Notes: a model not told the origin generated them from the sequence alone. A DNA stretch of 60,294 nt from Chloroflexota bacterium (GCA_013152435.1 JAADGJ010000064.1:1-60294), one strand, 5' to 3'; positions 17,377 through 27,139 are shown, numbered from the stretch's first letter. Program-made: numbers and translations.

Positions 17377-18402
17377 CTAATACAGGAAACACTTCACCAG
17401 ATGCCCATCCCCCACGTCCACCATCGGAGGGTCCTCCACGTCGCAGACGCCGGGCATGAAACGGCGGCATCGGGTGTGAAAGGCGCATCCGGCCGGGATG
17501 TTGTACGGGTCCGGCACCATCCCCTCGATCGTATCCAGCCGGGTCCTCCGCTTGCGTCCCAGCTTGGGAATGGAGCGCAGGAGAGCCTGCGTATAAGGAT
17601 GCTTCGGATCGTAGAAGAGCGAGTAGACATCCGCCCGCTCCATGAGCTTGCCCAGGTACATCACGATGACCTCTTGCGCCATCTCCGCGATCACCCCCAG
17701 GTCATGGGTGATGTACAGGATGGCCATGCCCATCTCCCGCTGCAGCGTCTGCATCAGGTCCAGGATCTGGGCCTCGGTCGTCACATCCAGAGCCGTGGTG
17801 GGCTCGTCGGCGATGAGCAGGCTGGGCTGACAGACGAGCGCCCGGGCGATCATGGCCCGCTGGCGCATGCCCCCCGAAAGCTCCCACGAATACCGCCTCA
17901 GGACGTCCTCCGCTCGCGGCAGCCCACAGCGGGATAACATGTCAATGGCGATCTCTTTTGCCTGTTCTTTCGTCACGTCCCGATGAAGGAGGATGCTCTC
18001 CATGATCTGATTGCCGATGGTATGCACGGGTGAGAAGGAGGTCATCGGCTCCTGGAAGATCAAAGCGATCTCAGCGCCTCGAATGGAGCGGATCTTCCTG
18101 CCACGCGGGTCAAGCTGGGTCAGATCCACCACCACATCCACCTCGCTACCGCCATTGCGCCTCACGCGCCGGTGGAACAGGATCTGCCCCTCGACGATGC
18201 GGCCGGGAGGTGGCACGATGCGCAGGATCGACTGGCCGGTCACGCTCTTGCCGCAGCCGCTCTCCCCGACGACCCCCAGGGTCTGACCATGCTGGATGTC
18301 GAAGGTCACCCCATCCACGGCGCGTACCGTCCCCTCATCGAGGAAGAAATAGGTCTTGAGGTCCTTCACCTCCAACAGGAGGTCCTTGCCGCCATCAGCC
18401 AT
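17377..18402 (-). CDS. ABC transporter ATP-binding protein, OppD-like
   Basis: 341 aa. Walker [10 protein letters not shown] at 46-54, signature [16 protein letters not shown], Walker [14 protein letters not shown]-loop [12 protein letters not shown]. The C-terminal Cys motif is [16 protein letters not shown] segment after Walker A ([17 protein letters not shown]) is longer than in E. coli OppD. Eight bases separate it from the OppF-like gene. It pairs with that protein to form the heterodimeric motor. Confidence 0.92.
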   Translation of the reverse strand: MADGGKDLLLEVKDLKTYFFLDEGTVRAVDGVTFDIQHGQTLGVVGESGCGKSVTGQSILRIVPPPGRIVEGQILFHRRVRRNGGSEVDVVVDLTQLDPRGRKIRSIRGAEIALIFQEPMTSFSPVHTIGNQIMESILLHRDVTKEQAKEIAIDMLSRCGLPRAEDVLRRYSWELSGGMRQRAMIARALVCQPSLLIADEPTTALDVTTEAQILDLMQTLQREMGMAILYITHDLGVIAEMAQEVIVMYLGKLMERADVYSLFYDPKHPYTQALLRSIPKLGRKRRTRLDTIEGMVPDPYNIPAGCAFHTRCRRFMPGVCDVEDPPMVDVGDGHLVKCFLY

Positions 18403-18407
18403 CTTCT

Positions 18408-19604
18408 CTACCTCGCGTACGGATCAGCGGCATCACGGAGGCCATCCCCCATGAAGTTGAAGGCGAGAATGGCGACCACCACGAAGAGGGCCGGGATGAG
18501 AAGCCACGGCGCCAGGGCCACGGTCTGCAGATTCTGCGCTTCCTGCAACAGAACCCCCCAGCTGATCGTCGGCGGCCGCAAGCCCAGGCCGAGAAAGGAG
18601 AGGCTGGTCTCGCCCAGGATCATGCCCGGGATGGCGAGCGTGAGCGAAGCGATGATGTAGCTCAGGAAGGAGGGCAGCATGTGCCGCACGATGATGCGAA
18701 ATTCGCTGGCGTTCACGATCCTCGCCGCCGTGATGAAGTCCTCCTCCCGTACGGCCAGGAAGCGCCCGCGCACCACGCGGGCCAGTCCCGTCCAACCGAT
18801 GAGCGAAAGGAGCACGACGATCGCGAAGTAGCGCTGCACGGACGACCACTCGCGGGGTAGGGAGGCGCTCAACGCCATCCACAGCGGGATGGTGGGGATC
18901 GACCGCAGGAATTCGATCACCCGCTGAATGATGATGTCCGGCATCCCTCCCCAATAGCCCGAGATCCCCCCCATCAGGATGCCGATGATGAAGCTGAGGA
19001 ACACGCCGATCAGGCCGATGGAGAGGGAGATGCGCGCCCCGTAGAGGATCCTGGAAAACATGTCCCGCCCCAGCCGATCCGTGCCCAACAGGTGGATCCG
19101 CATGTCCTTCACATCCGGCCCCAGGCCGAACAGATGCACGTCGGTCTCAAAGAGTCCCCACATCTTGTACGGGTCACCGCGCACGAAGAAGTAGATCGGG
19201 TATATCCGCTCCGGATCGCTCTCGTAACGGATCACGTACGTCTCGGGATCCCGAGTGCGCTCAAGCCCGTACACGAACGGACGTAGGCGGAATTTGCCCT
19301 CATGGACGAAGTGGATTCGCTGAGGGGGCACGAACGTGAACCGCCTCGCGTAATCGTTCGGATCATACGGGGAGAGAAACTCGCAAAAGATGGCGAGGAG
19401 GTAGAAGATCAGGATCACGACCGTGCCCACGTTGGCCAGCTTATGCTTGCGGAAACGCCACCACATAAGCTGCCACTGGGAGGCGACGAATATCCTCTCC
19501 TCTTCCTCCACCCGTGGTCCGACCGGGGAGATCGGCTCTTTTTTCAATACCTCGCTGACTGCAGGTGGCATCTTCGTCGACAGCTCCTTATCTGGACTCG
19601 ACAT
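18408..19604 (-). CDS. ABC transporter permease, OppC/DppC-like, with periplasmic insertion
   Basis: 398 aa, about 100 longer than E. coli OppC. After the first membrane segment (VGTVVILIFYLLAIFCEFLS) and the usual LSPYDPND comes an insertion of about 80-90 residues before LLGTDRLGRDMFSRILYG, probably facing outward. The remaining membrane segments and the EAA loop (IVRHMLPSFLSYIIASLTLA) are normal. The first 17 bases overlap the OppB-like gene. The insertion may dock the large binding protein. Confidence 0.9.
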   Translation of the reverse strand: MSSPDKELSTKMPPAVSEVLKKEPISPVGPRVEEEERIFVASQWQLMWWRFRKHKLANVGTVVILIFYLLAIFCEFLSPYDPNDYARRFTFVPPQRIHFVHEGKFRLRPFVYGLERTRDPETYVIRYESDPERIYPIYFFVRGDPYKMWGLFETDVHLFGLGPDVKDMRIHLLGTDRLGRDMFSRILYGARISLSIGLIGVFLSFIIGILMGGISGYWGGMPDIIIQRVIEFLRSIPTIPLWMALSASLPREWSSVQRYFAIVVLLSLIGWTGLARVVRGRFLAVREEDFITAARIVNASEFRIIVRHMLPSFLSYIIASLTLAIPGMILGETSLSFLGLGLRPPTISWGVLLQEAQNLQTVALAPWLLIPALFVVVAILAFNFMGDGLRDAADPYAR

Positions 19605-20586
19605 GCTCGAAACGAATGCGCGGATCGACGATCACCAACAGGATGTCGGAGATCAAAGTGCCGATGACGGTCAACACGCTCAGGAGCATCACGAAAGATC
19701 CAGCCAGGTACATATCCTGCGACAGCAGCGCCTTCAACAGGAGCGGGCCGGTGGTGGGGAGGCTTAACACGATGGCGACGATGGTGGTGCCGGAGATGAG
19801 GCCGGGCAGCATCCAGCCGATGGTGCTGATGAACGGGTTCAGGGCCAGGCGCACCGGATACTTCAGGAGGAGTCGGGTCTCGGAGAGCCCGTTGGCCCGG
19901 GCCGTGATGACGTAGGGCTGCCGCAGCTCGTCGAGGAGGTTGGCGCGCATGGTGCGGATCATGCCAGCCGTGCCGCTGGTGCCGATGATGATCATCGGCA
20001 CCCAGATGTGCTTCAGGGTATCCGCGATCTTGGCCCAGGTCCACGGCTGGCCGATGAATTCGGGGCTGTACAGCCCCCCGACGTTGACACCGAAAGAGCT
20101 CCACACCCACCACAGGATCACCAGGGCCAGGAGGAAGTCGGGAATACCAATGCCCAAGAAGCCGATAAAGGTGAAGATATAGTCACTGAGGGAATACTGA
20201 TGAGTTGCCGAATAAATGCCGATGGGCATGGCCACAGCCCAGATGAAAAGCGTGCTGGACAGCGAGATCAGAGCGGTCAGCCCGACACGATCCAGGACCA
20301 GCTCCCGCACCGGCCGGTTCCATTCGAAGGAGACACCGAAGTCCCCGCGCACGAAACGGCTGATCCACTTCCAGTAACGCACGTAGATGGGCTGCCCAAG
20401 GCCATACTTCTGTCGCAAGGCCGCCAACTCCGCCTCGTTCAACTGCTCTCCCTGCTCCTCTAGCTGGGCCACATAGCTGCTGAGATAGTCGCCCGGTGGT
20501 AACTCGATAATGGCATACGAGACGATGGAGATCAGGATGAGCGTAGGGATCACATAGATAATGCGACGCACGATGAATTCCAACAT
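19588..20586 (-). CDS. ABC transporter permease, OppB/DppB-like
   Basis: 332 aa with six membrane segments. N-terminus MLEFIVRRIIYVIPTLILIS is typical of the family; the EAA loop is TARANGLSETRLLLKYPVR. A soluble stretch of about 60 residues after the first segment (DYLSSYVAQLEEQGEQLNEA) holds a short coiled-coil-like region. Partner of the OppC-like permease; the order in the operon is binding protein, B, C, D, F. Confidence 0.92.
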   Translation of the reverse strand: MLEFIVRRIIYVIPTLILISIVSYAIIELPPGDYLSSYVAQLEEQGEQLNEAELAALRQKYGLGQPIYVRYWKWISRFVRGDFGVSFEWNRPVRELVLDRVGLTALISLSSTLFIWAVAMPIGIYSATHQYSLSDYIFTFIGFLGIGIPDFLLALVILWWVWSSFGVNVGGLYSPEFIGQPWTWAKIADTLKHIWVPMIIIGTSGTAGMIRTMRANLLDELRQPYVITARANGLSETRLLLKYPVRLALNPFISTIGWMLPGLISGTTIVAIVLSLPTTGPLLLKALLSQDMYLAGSFVMLLSVLTVIGTLISDILLVIVDPRIRFEHVESR

Positions 20587-20637
20587 ACCGCTTTCCTCCT
20601 GGTGAGGCCTCGTGGATCGCCCACCCGACTATGTGGG

Positions 20638-20683
20638 AAAGTGGAGGGCACAATGAACCCCAACGGGATGCGCCCCCCACTTT
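20638..20683. repeat. Hairpin between binding-protein and permease genes
   Basis: AAAGTGGAGGG (20638-20648) pairs with 20673-20683 with one mismatch. As in the NitT/TauT operon, it follows the first (binding-protein) gene and may favour its expression over the rest. Confidence 0.5.
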
Positions 20684-20741
20684 CATCGAAGGGGGAGAAC
20701 GGAAGCCCCCAGGCGCATACGGCCATCGCCCCAGGGCGGAC

Positions 20742-22706
20742 TCAGGCCTGTCGGATGAAGTACTGCTCCGCCCACGCATCCGAGTCATGCAGCACGCAGT
20801 AGTTCACCTCGGGCACGTTGCGGAAGTTGTTCTTCACGATGCGGATATTCGGACCGGGGCCAAGGGTCAGGACCTCCCACACGTTCTTGAGGTCCAGGCG
20901 CTCGATCTCGGACAGCAGCTCCACCTGCTTCGCCGTATCCACGGTGACCTTCGCCTGATCGAACAGTTCCTGAGCGCGCCGGGCATCCCCCGTGGGCTCC
21001 ACGCCCTGGGTCCCGCCGCTCTGGTACCACAGCCCCCACGCCGGCGCCCAGTACGTGCTGTGGGCCACCGGAGCATAGGATCGCAGGTACACGAAGCGGG
21101 CCAGGCCGCCGATGCTGTCCTTCACGTAGGCGCAGAAGGCATACTCGTGGGAGAAGATGCGCGGCCACCACAGATCGTAGCTGATCTCCTCCAGGGAGGT
21201 TCTGATCCCGATGGCCTCCCAGTAGCTGGCGACGAGCTCCGCCGCGTCCATGAGGGTCTTGTTGGAGAACACGTCGACCTTGGCGACCAGCTGCTCCCCA
21301 TCCGGGCGCAGGCGATAGCCATCCGAGCCCATCTCCAGCCCCATCTCGTCCAGGAGCGCCTTGGCCTGCTCGGGGTCATAGGTCAGGTGGGCGAAGAGTT
21401 CGGACTCGTCCCGGATGTTGGGGAAGGCGGCCTGCACGGGAGCCCGCTCGCCGAGGTAGATCAGGTCATTCACCTCATCCCGGTCGATGGCCAGGTTGAG
21501 CGCCTTGCGGAAGCGGATGTCCTGAATGATCGACAGCATCACATCATCCCCGACCAGGGTCTGGTTGGGGAAGATGGTGAAGGCCATGGGATGCTCCGCC
21601 AGCGCCTTGATGACCCGATAGTCGCCCTTCTCACGGTTCTCCATGAAGAGCGGCAGATCGCTGAACGACAGATTACGCCACTGCGCGCTCAACTCGCCCG
21701 CGATCACCTTGAGGGTGATCATCTGCTTGTCCTCCACGGCCTGCAGGCGGACGCGATCGATGTAGGGTAGCTGGTTGCCCTCCGGGTCGATCTTGAAGAA
21801 GTAGGGGTTGCGCTCGAAGATCCAGGGCGGCCCCAACTCCTTCAGCTGCCACGCCCGCAGCACGGGCAGATCCGGGTTGGTGGTGGGGCTCATCTTGTCC
21901 CAGAACAACTGGTCCCACGTCTCAAACCCGGCGTCCTTGACCATCTGATCCAGCTTGCCCTGATCCGCATACTTGGCGTGGAACTGCTTCAGGTAATGCG
22001 CCGGATACTCCAGGCCGCCGCGGCCGCCCCACACATAGGCCATATAGAGCAACAGCAGGCCGTGAGGCTTGGCGAACTTGTACTTGACGGTATAGTCATC
22101 GATCTTCTCCACCACGCCCAGCTCATCGCCGGACTGCATCCAGGAAGGCTTGGCTGGGGAGAGATCATCGTTCAGGACCACATCCTCATACCAGAAGAGG
22201 ATATCGTCTGCGGTGAAGGGTTCGCCGTCAGACCACCGATGGCCCTCACGGAGATAGAAGGTGAACTCCGTGCCATCCTCGGAGACCTCCACCTTCTTCG
22301 CCACATTGGGTCGATAGGTCTGACAGGCCTCGTCGAACGTGATCCACAGCTCGTTGTCATAGCTCATGGCGCCGTTGACGTCCGCCTGGCCGGTCACCGC
22401 CTGATCCCAGATGCCGCCATACTGGCCGATCTCCTCGATGACCTGGACGACGACCGGATCATTGGGCAGGCGCTCATCCACCGATGGCAACTGGCCCGCC
22501 TTCACCAGCTCGGCCAGCATCGGCGCCTCGTTGTATTGCGTCGTGGGCATGGCCGGGGCAGCCGGGGCAGCCGGCGCCTCAGGGGTCGGTGTGGGAGTAG
22601 GTTCCGGAGCCGGGGTTGAGGGGGCACACGCCGCCGATACCATTCCCGCCGTCACCACCGCGGACAGGCGAAGGAACTCCCTACGGCTAAGCTCTCGCTT
22701 CGGCAT
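20742..22706 (-). CDS. ABC transporter substrate-binding protein, OppA-like (Tat lipoprotein)
   Basis: 654 aa solute-binding protein of the peptide/nickel/oligosaccharide class (SBP_bac_5 type). The N-terminus carries a twin-arginine motif SRREFLRL and then a lipobox VSAAC with Cys 27, so it is probably a Tat-exported lipoprotein. A Thr/Pro linker (TPTPTPEAPAAP) precedes the binding fold, which contains the family pattern REGHRWSDGEPFTADDILFW. It is larger than E. coli OppA (543 aa). In thermophiles many such proteins bind oligosaccharides rather than peptides; the neighbouring lyase-like gene favours that, by inference. Confidence 0.9.
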   Translation of the reverse strand: MPKRELSRREFLRLSAVVTAGMVSAACAPSTPAPEPTPTPTPEAPAAPAAPAMPTTQYNEAPMLAELVKAGQLPSVDERLPNDPVVVQVIEEIGQYGGIWDQAVTGQADVNGAMSYDNELWITFDEACQTYRPNVAKKVEVSEDGTEFTFYLREGHRWSDGEPFTADDILFWYEDVVLNDDLSPAKPSWMQSGDELGVVEKIDDYTVKYKFAKPHGLLLLYMAYVWGGRGGLEYPAHYLKQFHAKYADQGKLDQMVKDAGFETWDQLFWDKMSPTTNPDLPVLRAWQLKELGPPWIFERNPYFFKIDPEGNQLPYIDRVRLQAVEDKQMITLKVIAGELSAQWRNLSFSDLPLFMENREKGDYRVIKALAEHPMAFTIFPNQTLVGDDVMLSIIQDIRFRKALNLAIDRDEVNDLIYLGERAPVQAAFPNIRDESELFAHLTYDPEQAKALLDEMGLEMGSDGYRLRPDGEQLVAKVDVFSNKTLMDAAELVASYWEAIGIRTSLEEISYDLWWPRIFSHEYAFCAYVKDSIGGLARFVYLRSYAPVAHSTYWAPAWGLWYQSGGTQGVEPTGDARRAQELFDQAKVTVDTAKQVELLSEIERLDLKNVWEVLTLGPGPNIRIVKNNFRNVPEVNYCVLHDSDAWAEQYFIRQA

Positions 22707-23275
22707 AATTCACCTCCTGACCTCCTGACAACCGGGAGAGCGATGCCCTCCTCGGATCGGACAGCCGCTAGGGTCACACCTTATCCCATCACCTCCTCTC
22801 GCCAGCGCCATGATGCAATCCCCGGCTCGAGGTGCTCCACATCCCCACCATCTCCCGCGGGCGGGATGCCCCAGGGATACAGCGCAGCACGGAATTGCGG
22901 ACACGAAACAGGGGGAGAGCTCTCTGGCCGTCCCTTCCCCGGCACAAGAACGGGGAGGAAAGACCCTGGAACAGGATCGCTTGTCTAATCTGGCTATGGG
23001 GTTTCCGATGCAACGACGCGTACAGCCGCCTGAACCGACAGACAGAAGGATATGCCTCTGTTGCGCAAGGGAGTCACCGATGCCGACGAACCCTGCTCGC
23101 CCGGAGTGACATCGGCGAGAGCTCTCTTCGTCTTACGGCGTGGAGTGTATGGCTTTAGCGGCTGATCGAGGAGGGCATCCGTTTGTCGGATGCCGTGGTG
23201 GTGTCAGGAAGTGTATCCCCCTCAAAACGAAGAGAACGCCTAAAGCTGAGCGACAAAAAAGGCGAGCTCGTATCC

Positions 23276-23304
23276 AATATAGCATAGAGGTTGTGGAAAG
23301 TCAA
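23276..23304 (-). promoter_or_regulatory. Promoter of the Opp operon
   Basis: On the minus strand TTGACT (23299-23304), a 17-base spacer and TATATT (23276-23281) preceded by TGC. A near-consensus sigma70-type site. Confidence 0.7.
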
Positions 23305-23434
23305 CAGCCGATAGGTTTTCAGCTCATTCTCCGCCCACGAAGGGATGGCGAGTAGCGCTGCATGGGAACGTGAGACGTGGAAGAGGGCGCAACGGCCGTC
23401 ATGGGTGTACCCCACGGGAGGCTTGGAGGGGCAA

Positions 23435-23460
23435 GTAGGGCAATGCGTGAATCGCCCTAC
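23435..23460. repeat. REP-like hairpin 3
   Basis: GTAGGGC (23435-23441) pairs with 23454-23460; the loop and right arm read CGTGAATCGCCC, related to the palindromes at 10077 and 11540. It lies downstream of the DegT aminotransferase gene (minus strand). Confidence 0.55.
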
Positions 23461-23541
23461 CCGCAGGGGCAGGCAATCCTCGTCCTCCTGGCCCCGGCCT
23501 GAATCTTCGTGGGTCTGGGCGCGGCAGGCCGCCCCCCACGG

Positions 23542-24807
23542 TCAGGATCGAAGATAAGCCGCCTCCACCTTCCGGAAGATGGCGATGGCGTCGGCGATCT
23601 CCCGGTCCCCCCAATTCTCATGGCAGGAGAGGTTGAAGTGGGCCTCCATGGCCGCCTCCGCATTGGGACAGGGGAACTGTCGATCGGGGTCCCCGTGATA
23701 CAGAGGGCTCGACCAGGGGAGACGGCTGCGGCCGAACACGCGGCGATGGACGAACCAGTCCATCGTGTGGGGAAGGGCGGCCCGATAATGCGGGACGACG
23801 GGGAGCCCCTCAGCCTGGAGGGCCTGACAGAACGTCTCCTTATCGCAGGTCGCCCGGTCGGCATGGAAGCGCATCCGCAGGAACCAGTAGCTCGGCTCAG
23901 CGCCCTCGATGGGCGAGGGGACGGAGACGGTCTGCAGATCCCGGAGGCCGTCTATCAGCCTCGCCACAACGGCGCGCCGCCGCTCGACGATCCCGGGCAA
24001 CTTCCTTAATTGCACCCGCCCGATGGCCGCGGCCAATTCATTGAGGTTGAAATTCAGTGAGGCGACGCAATTGGTCGCGCCGGGGGGAAGGCCAAAGGGC
24101 TTCCCTCGATCTGATGCCCGCCGCACCGCATCATACAAATCCTCGCTCCGGGTATAGACGAGCCCTCCCTGGCCGCCAGAGCAGTGATGTTTGCCAAACA
24201 TGGTGGAGAACACCGCGATGTCCCCAAAGGTGCCCACCGGGCGGCCGTGAAGCATGGCACCGTGCGCCTGGGCGCAATCCTCGATCACGGGGATGCCGCG
24301 CTCCCGGGCGACGGCCACGATCCCCTCGATATCCGTCGGCTCGCCGCCGATATGCGCGACCACGATGGCGCTGGTGAGCGGGGAGATGAGGGCCCGCACC
24401 TGATCGGGGCCGGTATTGTAGGAGCCGGGAGCCGAATCGGCGACGATCGGGATACAGTTCAAGAGCGGGATGGGCATCATCCCGCCCGGATCGGTCACGG
24501 CGCCCACGATCACCTCGGTAAACGGCTCCACCTCCAGGGCCTTCAAAGCGACATAGATCCCTGCGGTGCCTGAGCTGACCGCATCCACATAGCCACCGCC
24601 CATGAACTCGGCGAACTCCTCGCAATAAGCGGTCTCCTCCGGGCCACCATAGCCGAAGGCCTGGCCGCTGGCGATCGCCTCGTCGAACAGGGCGTCCACG
24701 GCGGCCTTCTCTTCCGGGCCGATCAGCCGGCGCGGCGGCCAGGGATCGGTACGTACCTTCTCCCCGCCGTGAATGGCCAGTTGAGCCCTTCGATCCCGTC
24801 CCGCCAT
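23542..24807 (-). CDS. DegT/DnrJ/EryC1/StrS family aminotransferase
   Basis: PLP-dependent sugar aminotransferase-type protein, 421 aa. The expected PLP lysine is K206 in STMFGKHHCSGGQGG, with D177 in VIEDCAQAHGA contacting the ring nitrogen; both are intact. Members usually aminate nucleotide-linked keto sugars for surface glycans or antibiotics, and some work on scyllo-inosose. No nucleotide-sugar gene is adjacent; the upstream neighbour (69 bases) is phosphofructokinase. A GGAGGAG site precedes the ATG. Confidence 0.87.
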   Translation of the reverse strand: MAGRDRRAQLAIHGGEKVRTDPWPPRRLIGPEEKAAVDALFDEAIASGQAFGYGGPEETAYCEEFAEFMGGGYVDAVSSGTAGIYVALKALEVEPFTEVIVGAVTDPGGMMPIPLLNCIPIVADSAPGSYNTGPDQVRALISPLTSAIVVAHIGGEPTDIEGIVAVARERGIPVIEDCAQAHGAMLHGRPVGTFGDIAVFSTMFGKHHCSGGQGGLVYTRSEDLYDAVRRASDRGKPFGLPPGATNCVASLNFNLNELAAAIGRVQLRKLPGIVERRRAVVARLIDGLRDLQTVSVPSPIEGAEPSYWFLRMRFHADRATCDKETFCQALQAEGLPVVPHYRAALPHTMDWFVHRRVFGRSRLPWSSPLYHGDPDRQFPCPNAEAAMEAHFNLSCHENWGDREIADAIAIFRKVEAAYLRS

Positions 24808-24876
24808 CGCTCTCCTCCTCCCCCCCGCTCCCGGGGCAGGCGCGCCCCGAGAGCCATGCCAGGCGCTCCGGGCCCG

Positions 24877-27117
24877 TCACCCGGAGCCTGTCTCCCGCAG
24901 GAAGCCGGGATAAGGCTGGGCTAGCGTGCGTGCGAGAGATCGCAAATTCATCCACCACTGCTGCTTGGGGCGCTGATACTCCATGTCCACCAGACGGGGG
25001 ATATCCTCCAGGCTGGTGAACCGGATCTCCCCGCCCATCAGCCCGATGCAGACCGCCCCCGGCTCGGTCCGCATCGCCTCCTCGTGCAGGAACTCCATAC
25101 AGTGCACCGCCAGCCGGGTGGCCAGGATCCGATCGAAAGGCGTCGGATCCCCACCTTGCTGCAGATGCCCCAACACGGCCTGGCGCACCTCGAACAGATC
25201 GCCGCCCTCCTCCTCGAACAGCGCCCGGATGAAATCGGTCGTATACAACGGGTTGGCCCGCTCGTTGCGGATCATCAACCCCAACCGCTTCCCCTCCCGG
25301 AACCCGGAGACCAGCAACTCCAAGTCCTTCTCCAAATCACGGAGCGTGATCCCCTCCTCATGCAGATAGACCCGCTCCGCTCCGGTGGCCAGGGCGCTCA
25401 TCAAAGCCAGATACCCACAGTAACGCCCCATGACCTCTACCACGAAGCAGCGCCGCGACGCCACCGCCGATTGCTTGATCTTGTCCACGGCGTCCATGAT
25501 GTTGTTCAGGGCGGTGTCCGCCCCCACGCTGAGCTCGGAGCCGGGCAGATTGTTGTTGATGCTGGCCGGGAGACACACGATCGGGATGTTGAAGGAGGGA
25601 AAGTTTCCTCGCTCCTGGTACAATCGCAGGGCGGCCATATACCCGGCCCAGCCACCGATCACCAACAGGCCATCGATGGCCAGGTCCTCGATGTTGCGAG
25701 CGATGGCGTACAGGTCCCTTCCGCTCGGGATCATGCGGCTGGTCCCCAATTCGGATCCCCCGCGACGCACCCAGCCGCTGACGCTCATCCACTCCATCTC
25801 CCCGACGGTGCCCTCCACCAGGCCACGGAACCCGTTGTAGACGCCCAGCACGGTGTGCCCCCGATCCAGTCCGAGGCGCACCGCAGCACGCACGGCGGTG
25901 TTCATCCCGGCCGCCGGCGCCCCGGCCGTCAGCACCGCCAATTGCAATCGCCGCTGGTCCGGGGGCGGCGGATGCGGCACGGCCCGCAGGAGCGTGCGCA
26001 GGGTGCGGAATGCATCCTGGAACCCTCGGCCCCGCAGCGCCATCGCTGTATCGTAATCGCCCGACTTGAGCGCCTCGTTGACCGCGTGCGTCTTCGCCAC
26101 GCACTCCATGAGCGGCTCCCGCACGACTCGGTTCCCACGCAAACCCACCAGATAGGCCGGGCTATCCGGGGTGGCCGCTAGGATCTCCTCCACGGCAGCC
26201 GCCCCCAACAGCGTGCTCAGGTTACGATCGAAGGCGCTGGGCGACCCGCCCCGCTGCACATGTCCCAGGATCGTCACCCGGACCTCCTCCCCCATGCGCT
26301 CCTCCAGCGCCTGCCGCACGTACTCGGACGTGATCGGGTTGCCGTGACGATCCTGCGCACCCTCCGCCACAATGACGATGCTGTCGCGCCGGCCGGCCTC
26401 CCGCCCGGCTCGCAGCACCTCACACATCCGGTCCTCCCAGTTCTCCAGGTCCGGCGGGCTCTCGGGGATCAAGACCCAGTCGGCGCCGGTGGCCAGCGCC
26501 CCCATGAGCGCCAGGTAGCCACAGCGCCGCCCCATGACCTCGATCACGAAGGTGCGCTGATGGCTGGCCGCCGTGCTCCCGATCGCGTCCACCGCCTCCG
26601 TGATCCGGTGCAGAGCGGTATCGGCGCCGATGGTCATATCCGTCCCAAACATGTCATTGTCAATGGAGCCCACCAGCCCAACGATGGCCAGATAGGGATG
26701 ATGTTTCGCCATCTCTGCGCTGATCCGCCCTTCCTGGACCAGCTCCGCCACCAGCTCCGGCCACTCCTCCCGCAGGATATTGGCCCCCGTCAGGCTGCCA
26801 TCGCCGCCGATAACGATCAGATGGTCGATGCCGCACTCCAGCAGGTTGTACACCGCCTGCCGCCGCCCCTCCCGCGTGCGAAAGGCGGCGCATCGGGCCG
26901 TGCCGATGATGGTGCCCCCTCGCTGAAGGATCCCCCCCACCGAGTTCCAATCCATGCGACGGATGCGATCGCCGCCATCCACCATGCCCTGGTATCCCTC
27001 GTAAATCGCATAGACCTCCATGCCCCGATCCAGGGCGACGCGCACGACCGCGCGCACGGCCGCGTTCATGCCGGGCGCATCCCCGCCGCTTGTCAGCACT
27101 CCGAGACGTTTGACCAT
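24877..27117 (-). CDS. Fused, duplicated ATP-type 6-phosphofructokinase
   Basis: 746 aa made of two PFK domains in tandem (about 1-385 and 390-746), the layout of animal and fungal enzymes; ordinary bacterial PfkA is about 320 aa. The N-half is complete: GGDGS at 104-108 and GSIDNDMFGTD with the catalytic D153, and Gly at both positions that separate ATP- from pyrophosphate-dependent enzymes. The C-half has lost the active site: GGWAG replaces GGDGS (488-492) and INNN replaces IDND (520-523). Its continuation KIKQSAVASRRCFVVEVMG is like the regulatory half of eukaryotic PFK. Likely role: glycolysis, with the C-half as an effector-binding domain. Confidence 0.9.
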   Translation of the reverse strand: MVKRLGVLTSGGDAPGMNAAVRAVVRVALDRGMEVYAIYEGYQGMVDGGDRIRRMDWNSVGGILQRGGTIIGTARCAAFRTREGRRQAVYNLLECGIDHLIVIGGDGSLTGANILREEWPELVAELVQEGRISAEMAKHHPYLAIVGLVGSIDNDMFGTDMTIGADTALHRITEAVDAIGSTAASHQRTFVIEVMGRRCGYLALMGALATGADWVLIPESPPDLENWEDRMCEVLRAGREAGRRDSIVIVAEGAQDRHGNPITSEYVRQALEERMGEEVRVTILGHVQRGGSPSAFDRNLSTLLGAAAVEEILAATPDSPAYLVGLRGNRVVREPLMECVAKTHAVNEALKSGDYDTAMALRGRGFQDAFRTLRTLLRAVPHPPPPDQRRLQLAVLTAGAPAAGMNTAVRAAVRLGLDRGHTVLGVYNGFRGLVEGTVGEMEWMSVSGWVRRGGSELGTSRMIPSGRDLYAIARNIEDLAIDGLLVIGGWAGYMAALRLYQERGNFPSFNIPIVCLPASINNNLPGSELSVGADTALNNIMDAVDKIKQSAVASRRCFVVEVMGRYCGYLALMSALATGAERVYLHEEGITLRDLEKDLELLVSGFREGKRLGLMIRNERANPLYTTDFIRALFEEEGGDLFEVRQAVLGHLQQGGDPTPFDRILATRLAVHCMEFLHEEAMRTEPGAVCIGLMGGEIRFTSLEDIPRLVDMEYQRPKQQWWMNLRSLARTLAQPYPGFLRETGSG

Positions 27118-27139
27118 GACGTTATCCCCCTCCCGCTAT

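Larger units (their letters stand above)
22707..23541. other. Long intergenic leader region of the Opp operon
   Basis: No gene is supported. A strong minus-strand promoter lies at 23276-23304, which implies a leader of about 560 nt before the binding-protein start. In the leader I see one 8-bp hairpin (GGCATCCG 23174-23181 with 23187-23194) but recognise no riboswitch. Between the promoter and 23541 is a REP-like hairpin (23435-23460). Confidence 0.55.
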
